DNA of 64,000 nt, from the NCBI GenBank assembly GCA_008933995.1, contig WARS01000015.1, positions 9,554,861-9,618,860 on the forward strand, written 5' to 3'. The notes beneath the pieces are model-generated. The model had not been told where the DNA came from, searched no databases, and saw only the letters and a program-made list of their open reading frames with translations. Below are positions 24,840-42,800 of this stretch, in pieces. A program made the translations under genes and the position numbers. This stretch comes from Datnioides undecimradiatus. Taxonomy: Eukaryota > Chordata > Actinopteri > Lobotiformes > Datnioididae. The number at the start of each line of letters is the position of its first letter. The stretch's first letter is position 1.

Positions 24840-27800
24840 GTAAGCGCTTGATTTTTCGCATTTGTTACAGATCCATCTAGATCATGCATTACGATGTAGT
24901 CTGCAAAACAATGACTTCAGTTTTCTTTGAGTTTCATTCTGCATCGTGCCATAATAACATTAACAGCGGTGTTTAATGGCGTTTAGTTCATATCATTTTT
25001 TCATCTATCAAGAAGGTAAAATGTTTTAACCAGAAGTATTTCAGTTGATTGGATCAGTTAGTATCAAATGAACGTATTCGATATTATTATGTGGTCAGTA
25101 TTATTGTGTTGTATCTTACAATTGAATCTTGAATGATTAAAGATTCATATAGAGTTTTCCCATCTTATGTACTGCTAAGTAGCAAAAACAGTAGAGAACC
25201 TGCAACTCAGTATAGTACATAAATGACTCGAGGAAATACACATTTTAGGGGTACTGTGGCAATTATGGATTATGTTGAAGGTAAAATGTCTGGTTTCACA
25301 TTAACTGTGTGGCAAGGTAAAACTGTGATTTTGTATTCTTGTTACTTATTCATTTGGCATCCCAATGCTTCCTCAGCTCCAGCTTTGGCTACCCTCATCA
25401 GCCACATCCACCTGTTCAATGTGTGGAGAAACAAATTCACACTTCATTCTCAGACGTGTCTCAGAAATCATCCTATCACTCCTTTTAAATAGGTCACTTC
25501 AAATCTCTTTGCAACACAAAAATCACATTAGTACAGAAGGTGTGTTGTGCTGTGCTTCAGAACTCACTGTGTGTTTGTTATTGAGGAACATCCCTGCTGT
25601 GATACTGTGGTTTCTCTCAGTATGCGTGTGTGTGTATCTGCGTAACTCTTTGAGCCAAAACCTGTTTAGGATCACTGCCATGCAGACTCTTATCGGGCTA
25701 GTGAGCTGGTTTTGCTTCTGATGTGGCGCTTTGGGAATTCTCCTCCCTGGCATTAGTGAGCAATACTGATACTCTGTACTGCTTCATGTTGAGAGAAAGT
25801 AGAGTTTGTATCCATTATCTGCATTCCCAGTTGTGTGGTCAGTTGTGTCTGTGCCATGTCTTGATGTTTGTGACTCACAGCTGACTGAGTCTTAAAGCTG
25901 TAAGTTAAGAGTAGGTTAGACAGAGGATAGTCGTGGATCAGACTGTGGGAGCAATGACCACAGGATGACGCTGAATCCTGCAAGACAAAAAGATTCAATA
26001 CTGAGCTACAGTTTTCACTACAATCTGAACAAAAACCCTCTTTCACATCTCTACTCTTCCTCTCTGACTTCATTTTTTAATTGTATCTTCATCTAATGAT
26101 ACTCAATGAATGACCTTGATGCTGGTACTAAATCCTATCAATGCCTCCATCTGTCTCTGTGAAGTCCTGGAAGCTGGAATGACTCAAGACTACTCACTGT
26201 CTTTCTGCTGACCTCTGGGATTCAGTTTCATCTCCCTTCTCCCCAACGTTTTCTTTCTCTCTCCTCTCCATATGCTTTCAACTCCTCCCACGTAGCTGTC
26301 TCATGCTCCATTATCTCATTAGTTTATAGTCACTTCTAGTGTCAACACCTTGCTCTGTATACCTGTGTCTTTCAGCCCCTGGGTTGTGTTTCTCTCTGAT
26401 AAGGAGTTCAAGGCTCCCCCTGAACAGTGGGAAACTGTTAGCGACAATGCAGCCCTCTGTTCTCGGCAGCTTTACAGAGCCGGATCACAGATGGTTTACT
26501 GAAACATGACTGAAAACCCAGAGTAAAGACTTCATAATGCCTGCTAAGTAACTCACTGACGTGACATTGCATGCCATAACACATCATCAGCCTACAAACT
26601 CATGCAAAGCTCCTAACTGAGGGAACAAGGCCTCTACTGAAGCAGCTGTAAAGGTTGGGTCTCAGCAGGTCAAACCAGTTCATAAACACATTGTGAGGTT
26701 CAGATTTGCTAGAAATCAACCTGCTGTGACAAGAGAATGGGAGCAGTGTTTATAATCCAATTACACAAATGTTGTGTTTTCTAAGAAATAGTGTCGAATA
26801 ACCTTAAGTCGGCCAAAGAAAAGTAATGCAACAATGCTCTATGCAAAGGTGTTTCCTCTGCTATTGCCAGTGTGGCCAGTGCCAGTGTGCCAGTGTGGGT
26901 AGTCAACCCCCTCTAAGTCCTATATTAGTTTTCAGTTCTGACATAAAAGAGACACAGGAAAACTAACCACAGAGATGCTTTCAGGTGCACAGTAAATCAT
27001 ATTTTGAGCTTCACAGGCAGATGCAACCATGATCTGTGGACGCTGTGTAACCTTTCTCACCATTTTAAACTTTCAGCCTTGTTACCAGAAGATAAGAATG
27101 TCTCACCTCCATCCTTTACAACCAGAGCACACCATCATCATTACACATCCTTGCTAATATTCTAGTGAACTCACCGCGAAGACGTGAAAGATTGTGGTCA
27201 GCACTTTAGAACAGTTTCTTTAAATATACTGAAACTGCACACTGATAGTGAAGTGAAGTGAAGAGCATTGGTGGAAAACATCTGCTCTCAGTTTGGCTGT
27301 TAACTGTGTGTGTGTGTGAGAGAGAGAGTCTTTTTATGCCTGTCTATCTTCTTATCATTTGTTGCATATGTTTACTCGACTGATGTGTTGCAGCTTAAAA
27401 CGACTGTTTTGAAGCTGCTGCTGACTCACAGTCTGGCTGCTGCTGCTCTGAAGATATTTTCACTTCTTCCATTCATATTTGACCTACTAGGGGAACCACA
27501 CACTCCTCAGGCTGCCTGCATACTTGGTTGTACATGTTTAAACTATTAACTGATTGGGTGTAACAGACAAATGCCTTAACTCTATGAGCGCCAGTAAGCC
27601 ACTTTTTTAAGAGAGGCTAGGTGATGCATTGTTTGTATTGTTATCTGTTACAGAGTTTGCTGAATAGTGTCGTTAATTTAGCTACTACTGGCACATAGAC
27701 TATTTCATTTAAAGGTTTTGACCCCTGACCCCAATGTGGTCAGAATGGTAAGTGACCTTGAAGGTATACAGATATATTTTCAGTAGATGTTTGTATCGCA

Positions 27801-30085
27801 AGCCCATAGTTGCTGCCAGTTGCGTCAAAAACCGGACAGATGTCTCTGATTGGTGAGATTACTGTTACTGTTAGATTACTGCTGTCATACTTAACACCAA
27901 CAGACCGCAAAAACAGCTAAAACTCAGGCCAGTTGCACTGCGGGACTTGTCAAGGGAGCTGGGCCAATGGCGCCCAAACAGGGCCTCCTGATGTCAGATA
28001 CCACAGTCTTTAAAAAAGGGTGGGATACACATATGTTCATGTCTGATGTGCACACTGGTGTGTGTATTTGTTCGTGCATGTGTTGATATGTTTCTTAAAT
28101 CCATGGGGCCCAGGCTGGCAGTGTTTTAGCAGGAAACACATGTTTTCAGCTGACAGGGCTGGGGCAAGTGAACAGAACAGCTGCACAAAGGAAACAAAAA
28201 GGAAACTAGTGTGTTGTTGTCTCCCTGCCTGTGAGGCTCAGCTGGGGGGGATAAAAGTGCAGGGCAACAGGGTTTTTATTTGTTTGAGGCGAGGATAACT
28301 TTCAAGGGACCAGCCCTCTTAATGGTGAGTCTGTGAATGCATGTCTGAGTTTTAAAAGTTAAATCCTGAGAGGGGCATCTTTGTTGCAATGAACAATGAG
28401 CTGAGCGAACAGTAAATCCTTGTGTGTAGGGGCATTCATTAGCTCCACGTTCCTGAGCACTTTGTGTGTGTGTGTGTGACAGAGACTGTGTTTGTGTGTG
28501 TGTGTGTGGTTGCCAGCGTAGCTATTTTACCTCACTGATATATCAAAACACAGTGCCACTCTCTGTTAGTGTGCATCAACCACAGAAGGTGAGTCAGTGG
28601 AGAACTAGCCAACAGCGGGGAGCATAAAAACGTGCAGGCGTGTGTGCACATGGTTTTTGCAGTATGTCTGGGTCTTTGCATGTATGTGTCTGTGGAAGAC
28701 GCTTCATCCAGTTATATTTAAAGCAAAACTGATGAAACCCTTTAGCCATCTTTGTGTGCAACTTCATCTTCTTCCTTTCTTCTCCCTCCCATTTTCCTCT
28801 GTTCCCCTTCTACTCACCCCTCCTTCATTTTGTGACTCATGTTTACTCACACTTGTTTTTCTTATTCCGCTTTACTGATTCTTTTAAATCAGAGTGGAGG
28901 AACAAGTTTGAGATCATCTTTTTTCTGGAAGTACAAAAGGGAAATATGGGTTTAGATACTTTTTCTCACTATATTGTTTTCATCTTTTCCCTTCCCCTTC
29001 CCTTTTACGTTCTGAGTCACTTCATCTTCCTACAGCTGCTGTTTTGCTCTGTTAGAGAAAGAATGCCATTACTATGGTGCAGAAACTTTCTGCTCTGCGT
29101 GTCTCTTTTCATCGCCCCAGGGATGTCCAGATTGAGCTGTTTGATCCGGTGGTGTCTATCTTTTGCATGAAATAAGGATAATCTGCTTCCTGTTTGTTCC
29201 CAGTGGGGAAGCTGTAGATGAATCACGATAAAAAGGGAAATTAATTTCAGTAGGACAGTAAAGACACATGCACCACAAATTTATTGAACTCATTCTCCTG
29301 TCAGACTGCCTTGCACAGGCTGTTTAAACTTCCTGTCTGAGTCAAAAATGGAACACAACCTCAAGAAACTAGAAATGACCTTTGCTTTCCCACAAGTACC
29401 CCACCTCGCCCATCCTTTCCTCTCCATCCCCTCAACTGCAGGGATGGAGGAAGGAAGCTGAACTGAGGAACAGTGTAGTCAGAAGAAGGTGACCAGTGTC
29501 GATCATTTTCCTGCAATTGTTGCAATCTGTCAGTGTAAATGACAGATTCATGATTTACTTCTATTGACACATAACCATAAAATCTAAGTCAGTCACCTCA
29601 TCACCTTAATATGCCAAATATCTATTTTTTTATGAAAAAGAAGGGATTATTTTGTCAGTTGAATGTTTAACACAGTTTCCAGTGTTTTAATCAACAGCAA
29701 CTAAAAGTCTGTATAAGAGTCATGTATTCTAGTTGTAAACAATACAAATATTAATAATATTAAAAATGTAAATTAATCATTAATTAATCGTTAATCATTT
29801 ATTACTTTGCTGTTACTAGAGAGCCATGCAGTCATACAAATGAACATCATTGTCAGTGGAAAGACTCCAAATTGGGAATGTAATCCTATTTTGTCTAAAA
29901 TACTATTTAAAATGATCATGACATTAATTACTTAAAGATTGTTATGACTGTTGTTGTCTTTGTCGCTGCCTTTCTCTACACACAGTTTGTCTTTGTACCA
30001 GTACTCACTCATGACCATATGGTGTATTATCTTGTAAAATCTTCCGCCAGATGTTTCTGATATGTTTGCAATATTCTACCGCCAG
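24840..30085 (+). other. plat intron 1, no gene seen
   Basis: A 5.2-kb intron, assuming the first exon is right; the likely acceptor AG is at 30084-30085. It holds TG-rich low-complexity stretches around 27305-27330 and 28461-28515. I found no exon or RNA gene in it. Confidence 0.5.
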
Positions 30086-30118
30086 ACCACTTTGAGTTGG
30101 AAGACCACTTGATAAGTC

Positions 30119-36172
<6,054 letters not shown>

Positions 36173-37110
36173 AGTTACAGAAAGCACAAAGATGTTGTTG
36201 TATGAGCATTAACACAGTTTTAAAAAACAGTGAATGCACACATGCTTGTCACTGAAAAGAAAGTCGGGGAGATCCCCGGGACTCAGGTTCTGTTCATCTG
36301 TTGATCTCAGTCCAAACTGAAGTTTTACACCAGCAGCACCACTTCTCCAGAGATGCACGACAGGGACCTCAGTCCTGAGTTTTTTATGCTCAGTGCCCTT
36401 CCTCTTTTTCTTTTAATCTGACATTATAAACTGTATGGACAGAAACACAGGATAAACCCATTTTTGCCTTTTCATGCACTCAAATTCATGTGTTCTCTCA
36501 GCATTTCGTCCAATAAACTGGAGATTTAGGCAGGAAAAATAGGAACTATTGCTGCTATATTGCTGGTTTAATGGAGGAAGTTGCCATGCTTGACTTCAGG
36601 TCAGTAGCACATATCCAAAAGAAAGCTCCTCTCAACATAAACATTTATTTTGCAGTTTTGTGTCTTTTAGATGTGAGGTTGTGTTGGCTTATTCAATTTG
36701 AATGATTACTTTGGTGCTTGAGTGGCTGCAGACCTTAATCCAAAACACAAAACATATCTGCTGGTTCAGATTTTGCATTTTTGCAGTTTTAGCCCAGCAT
36801 GTATATAGCTTGTACATTGTCTGAATATTGATTTTATAGTGAAAAATGAATGGGGGCTGTTTAGCATTAAACGGCTTGGAGACTGCAAAGCTTATCTACT
36901 TAACAAACTTCTTTCTATGACTGGGTTTTAGATGTTTTGTACTTTTTGTAAGTTAATATTTATGTGTATTTTCTATTGTTTTGGAGAAGCTACTTTTGTA
37001 TTGTGTGTACTGTTTAATAATTTATTGTCACTATCAATATATTCACATCTAGAAACATTTGCCTGGGTCATTAAACATTATTTGAAATAAATCTCTTTAT
37101 GCTTCATGCT
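36173..37110 (+). other. plat: plat 3' untranslated region
   Basis: Non-coding sequence after the TAA at 36170-36172. AATAAA lies at 36512-36517 and 37086-37091, so a short and a long 3' UTR are possible. An AU-rich stretch is near 36950-36980. Confidence 0.6.
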
Positions 37111-37142
37111 TTTTGGTCTTCTTGAGGAAATGTGTTATCCAT
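37099..37142. repeat. 44-bp direct repeat, copy 1
   Basis: Starts eight bases after the distal plat poly(A) signal. It differs from copy 2 at 37677-37720 by two of 44 bases. Confidence 0.9.
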
Positions 37143-39660
37143 TATTTTATATTATTTTGTATTTAAAAATATCATTATTCTTCAATAACTTCCATGTCCA
37201 ACTGACTCCAAATTCATGTCAGATATCATTACTATCTTGGACAAATACACACTACAACTGCTACTTCACCAGTGCAGCTTCAAGTAAGATTTATTTTTTT
37301 AGTATTGAGCACATTTCCAATGCTTTATTTACACAACGAACATTCCCATCTTCTTCTCTTTGCTTTTTCAAAATCTGTGTTTTCCATTCCTCCTACCATA
37401 ACTAAACTTACTGTTAACTAACTAGAAGAACCTTCGGGTCGTGGGTTACGGAAAAGGACACGTGGAGAGCTTCTGTTGGGTAGCGTGAATACTTCTCCCA
37501 TCTTTCTCTCTCTCTCTCAACGCGGGGCAACCAAACTTCTTAACAAGGTGATGCGTCACATTTTAATTTGCTTATCTCCGCCAACCTAACTAAAACCTAT
37601 TACAGGCAATGCACATAACGTGATATGGTTCTTTTTTCCTAAATGAAATAAATTAAAAGTTAGACAAATATAAATGATGCTTCATGCTTTTCGGTCTTGT
37701 TGAGGAAATGTGTTATCCATCTCTCTGTCCTGCCGGTTCTAAGGGTCGGCTGGCTGATTCAATCGGACACGTAAACAGGAAGTGTTTACATTAAACGTCA
37801 GAATCAATGTATGCAGCTCACACCGCCTAACGTGTGGACCTCTGACGGATAGCTGCCCCCAGACGCTTTAAGCCTATAGCACCCGAGTGGTAGACCAGAT
37901 ATGATGGTACTATATGGATCCATGGGATGGGATGTACTGGGACGCGGGGTGGGATCTATTGAGACGGGGGAGGGGAATTAGGTAGTTTAGGGACAGGGGT
38001 CTTTGAATGACATCAATGAATCTTTCTACCACTACTGTAATTTGTATTTGTTGCATTTTTAACATACAAGGCTTTTACAAAAAAATGAAACAACAGATGG
38101 TTTTATAGAACACACTTCACGTTTACCAACATAGTACCAGCATACACAGTCTGTTTGGCATGACCAGACAAAGCATTTTTAACCAGTGCCATCATAAAGA
38201 AATTAAAGAACTTTCATTAATATGCTTAGTCTGATTAAACAGAGGAACATTTTAAAATATGACATTTGTGAGTTAACCACAACATAAAGTAGTGGAAATA
38301 GTCACACTAGAGGTTTTAATGCAAAGACTGGACTTTGGAAGGAAAATATGGTACAATACATATGGAATTAGAGTTGGTTGACATGGATTTTACAGTTTAT
38401 AATTCATTATGGCAGCTTACAAAGGAAATGACAAAGCATTTTGTAAACTAAGGAACAAACTATCATTGATAAACTGAAACTGTTTTGGCATTTCAATGTT
38501 CTTTGTTGAAAACAGACTGACATGATACAATAACTTATCCAGTATACCCACAAAGCAGTGTTGAGATCTTGAAAAAGCAGCATAGAAAAATGAGCCAACA
38601 TGTCAACGGTTGTGCTTGAGGACTTGCTTTTTGTCCATCAGCTGAATTAATGTGGACAGACATGATGCTTTCTGCAGGCAGAAAAATGAAAAAACAATAG
38701 TTAACTTGAAGTGCTTTCTCATAGTTCCTACACACTATGATGAGATAAACTAACAACCTGTTCAACTGAGCCCCACTTAACCATAAAGAACCACAGTAGA
38801 AAACAGCACCCTGAAACATGGTTTTTCTAGGTCACTTGTATAATTGATAACGTATGATGGTGAAAGTCTCTACACTAAGCCACTGAACTTGTGTTGAAGC
38901 AAATTTGTTGATTGTCTGGCTGCTTGAGTTGAAGAAGCTCTGTATTGATCTTTCAAGCTCAGAGGTGAACAGATACTATAGATGGCTTAATGCAGAAATG
39001 CATTAACAACCATGAATACTGAAAACCATGATAATTGAAGCCACTACAATCATGAGTGACTATAATTACAATAAAAGCAGACGTAATTTACAGGTGGGAC
39101 AGAGTTGCATTGAAACATGGTGCAATCTAGACAAAACTGGCAGAAGTTAGAGCAAGTGTTGTCATCATGTCTGCTTGGGGCCTCAAACTGTCAGTCAGGT
39201 GTTCACTGTGGACTGGCACCATGTTCTGTGCTGTTAGGAAAGAGGACAACGAAGACAAAATTATTGTTAGCAGTAGTAGTTGTAGCAACAAAAACAATAA
39301 TACAGCTATATAGCACACAGTTGCAAAGTGCCTCTTACTACAAAAAATAACCAAAAAATGAGTTGTGAAAAGAAAGAGGTGAGCTATCAGATCTTTTGTA
39401 TCTTGCCACTGGTGAAAAGATTTCTTCAAGATACTTTGGGAGTTGTTTTTTCCTGTGATTCTGAGCTCTCCTCATCAAACACCCAACTTTCTCATTTTGG
39501 CTGCTGTAACTGTAAAATTTAGCTTTCCTACTTACTGACTCACTGATGATGTATGTGTATCAAAAATTAACTTTGGTATGTGATGTACTAAGTTGTTATT
39601 TACCAGTTTAGTAAAGCAAATTTTTTATTGTAATAAGGCCAATAGTGAGTGGCATTAGGA
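37143..39660. other. Intergenic region between plat and the SH2 adaptor gene
   Basis: No gene is seen. It contains the 44-bp direct repeat copy at 37677 and a locally GC- and CpG-richer stretch at about 37720-37990 with no recognised origin. The remainder is AT-rich. It is the point where synteny with human 8p11 ends. Confidence 0.55.
37677..37720. repeat. 44-bp direct repeat, copy 2
   Basis: Second copy in the same orientation, 578 bp downstream. An AAATAAATT-like AT stretch precedes it, as near copy 1. It is followed by a more GC-rich segment to about 37990. Confidence 0.9.
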
Positions 39661-39720
39661 AACGTTCGAGCCATGTTGAGCAGTTGCCAGTCCAGCAGCA
39701 AGTGCAGCTGCCTCTCTGAC

Positions 39721-39870
39721 ACAGGTAGGAAATGCAAATGAGATCAGTTAGAGCTGCTCTTCACATTCTGTCTGTATCGCTTACTTTCAATCCTCAGAAC
39801 CATTTGCATTCAGCAGCTGAAAACAAAGACATTTCCTCATGACTTGAGCTGAGAGACTAGACCCCAAATC
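39721..39870 (+). promoter_or_regulatory. Likely promoter of the SH2 adaptor gene with two octamers
   Basis: A canonical octamer atgcaaat lies at 39732-39739 and its reverse complement atttgcat at 39802-39809, 70 bp apart and 60-140 bp before the start codon. An ETS/PU.1-like taggaaa sits just before the first octamer. No TATA box is seen. POU-family factors such as OCT2 bind octamers at B-cell promoters. Confidence 0.5.
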
Positions 39871-42800
39871 ATGACAATGGTAAAGTACTGTTTTATTTTG
39901 GTTATATTTTGGTTTACTCTAAGTTTGGGTGGAGTGAGAAGGAAGTGAGCAGGTGTATTGATAGCACAGTTTTAGCGCTAAAGCAGCTGCCTCTTTTATT
40001 TCAACACTTTCTCTGTTAGACATGAGGCAATGATGTGAAGACAGCTACACTTTTAAACTTGTGATTGTTTGGGTGCACAAAAGCAAAACAGCAAAAAGAA
40101 TGCAGACAACTAATGTTTGCAGATAATAAATACCTAAAGATATTACTACTGTACTTTACTATAGAATACATTTCTTCTGGTTAAACATTCTTTCATGTTT
40201 GTCCTCATTAAAACCAATTTCTCATGTGACTAATTTGGATGTATTGGTTATGCTTTGGTGTAATTAACTTTGATTATGAAGTAAATTTTTTGATGTGCAT
40301 ACTTTGAAGATAATATTGACTACTATATATTTTTGTTGAAGAATTATATTCACATTACGGGATTAAAATTGTATGTATATTTAATTTGATCAATTCTTAT
40401 ATTCTTATTTCAAATGTAGTTAACCTTTTTGCTATCAGCTCAATAGTTCTCCTTGTCCCACTTTATCATCTCTCACCTGCACACAGCAAGTTCAAAAAGC
40501 AAGTTGATAAAAGTAGATGTTTTTTTTTTACATTTTGCATCATTCTGTGAGAGATAGAGACTCTGTGCTCACTCTGTCTTTCCCTGTCTGTTTGTAATCA
40601 TTTACGTGAAATCAACACTTCCTCTAAGGCTGCCTGGCACTGTGGGAAAACATAGATACTGTCGCTGTACTTCCTGATTTTACTTGCCGTGTTATCTCCG
40701 CCTCCACCTGACAAAGTTACATGCCTGCAAATGAACTTGTCTTTGTTTTAACTGATAATGTTTTGAAACATTATCAGTTAGACAGTGCTGAGTAAAAAGA
40801 TACTCATTATGCAAAAGGCATAATGTTAACTAAGGTTAACAAATTAAGCTTAACAAATAAAAACAGTGATATAAAAAGCATGATTTCCCTCTGAGCTGTA
40901 GTGGGTAGAAGTATAAAGTAGCAGAAAAAAGTGCAAGTGCTTCAAAAATGTACTTGTGAACTTTTTTTTAACCTTCATGGTGACTTTCCCAAAAGGCAGC
41001 CGATGATGAAGGTGATAGATAACTAAAAGTAAATGATTACTAGACAGGAATGCAGTTAAGTTTATTTAGTCTATGTTAAATGTCTGAATGCTCATCTAAG
41101 GTTTTGGTGTGTTTCAGAGCTTCTTTGGAAAACTAAAGAACCTGTAAGTACTGCTGTGGCCAGAATGTTGTATGTATAAAATAAAATGGTACCTTAGCAT
41201 CTAACTTCTCCTCTCCCTGTCAGACACAGTGGACCTCCTGCTCCACCCAGAAGGACAGGTGAGACTGGACCTCACCATGAAATGATGTGGTTCTTCCCTG
41301 GATTTAAAAACCTTATTATCTTTCAATGTTTTTAATATGTCCGTTTCAGATAATAATGCAGGATGGCCACATGATGAGTTTGTAAGTAGACAGAAATCAA
41401 GTCCCTGAATTTGTGCTTATACTGGTTGTATTCACACATAATTAAAAGTGCTACACGTGTCATTTTTAAACATCATTATCTAATTTTTATTTCTATCTAA
41501 CTATATTATCATATTTCACATAGGTTCTGTTGCTTCTTTTTTGATGCTGCTTGCTGGTTAATTTCAACAGAAACCTTCATACCAATGTCTCAGTACTACC
41601 TGAAACTGTAAAATTCTAATTTCAATGGCAGGATGACGAGGAAGGTGACATGTATGAAGCGCCTCCCTGTGAGCGTCCGGCTGTGAAAGTCCCACAGAGA
41701 CAAGTGGAAGAAAATGTTTATCTGGGTAATAACACAGCACTAAGTCATTACTACAGAGAGAGTTAGGGTACAAACAGTTTAAAGTCCTGTTCAGCAGAGA
41801 TCATTTAAGTCACATCATATAAAACTAACCGTCTCCCCAGAGAGGACATCCAATCCTGCTGTTCCACAGAGGCAAGCTGTCCCTCCACCCAGACCAGGCA
41901 AAGCCTTGGTAACAACACCTCAGTGTCCTGGAAGTCTGTGTCTGTGTGTCTCTGCATCTGATAAATGTCTTTTGCATTTGTTGTAAACTAATTAAACAAT
42001 CTTGCCCATCATGCAGAAACCTCAACAACGTGCTGAAGATTTCTTCTATGATCACAACACCAAGAAACGTGAGTCATTCATCTTCATCTAACCAAGCTCG
42101 CTTCATCTGTTTTACCCCTTTCTTCAATATATACAACATGATACACACATAAATCACATAACTCTCCCTCCCAGCGCCTGAGATTGACAGAAATGAGAAG
42201 CCTGGGAGAAAGAAGATGATGCCTCCTCCACCAGTCCGCACTGCTCCTGCTCCAGTCCCTGTGTCCAACACGGAGGAAGGTGCAGTAATCACCACTAACA
42301 CACACACACTAACACTAAGCCAAATGACTGTTGACTGAGGGTAAGGGGAAGGTAAATATCTTATTGAGTTGATATGGCAACCACACATTAAATAGTAATA
42401 ATTGAATAGTATGGTTTGGGGTTTTTTTGTTCTACTAAAAGAAATACATTCATGTGATTAACCCACTCTGTTTTTCATTTGCTATAACTGCACACCTTAA
42501 AAATCTTTCCTGGCACTTGGACATATTGTGTTTAATGTTTTCAGCAGAAACAGCAGTTTGCACTGATTAAATAAACAGAGGCAGATAGTGTGAATTAATC
42601 AGAGACTGCAACTGTGATTGAAATAGGGATATGACTGCCACCTAGTGTGGTGTCACTGGAATGCATCTTAAGCACCTCAGAAACTGAATCTCATCAGAAA
42701 AGTGATCTGCAAGAACACCAAAGCAATCATCGCCTTGAACAATACTTTCCAGTCACTATATCTTTGCCTAATCATCTGAAACTGCAGGTCAAAGGTCTGA

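Larger units (their letters stand above)
39880..41117 (+). other. Intron 1 of the SH2 adaptor gene
   Basis: A 1.24-kb AT-rich intron holding a perfect 32-bp palindrome and further hairpins at 40749-40850, and a fish repeat copy at 40905-40965. No exon seen. Confidence 0.6.

Noticed and set aside
28754..29170. 138-codon plus-strand frame rich in Phe, Leu and Pro
   Set aside because: It lies in pyrimidine-rich plat intron sequence, with no recognisable domain or codon-level signal.
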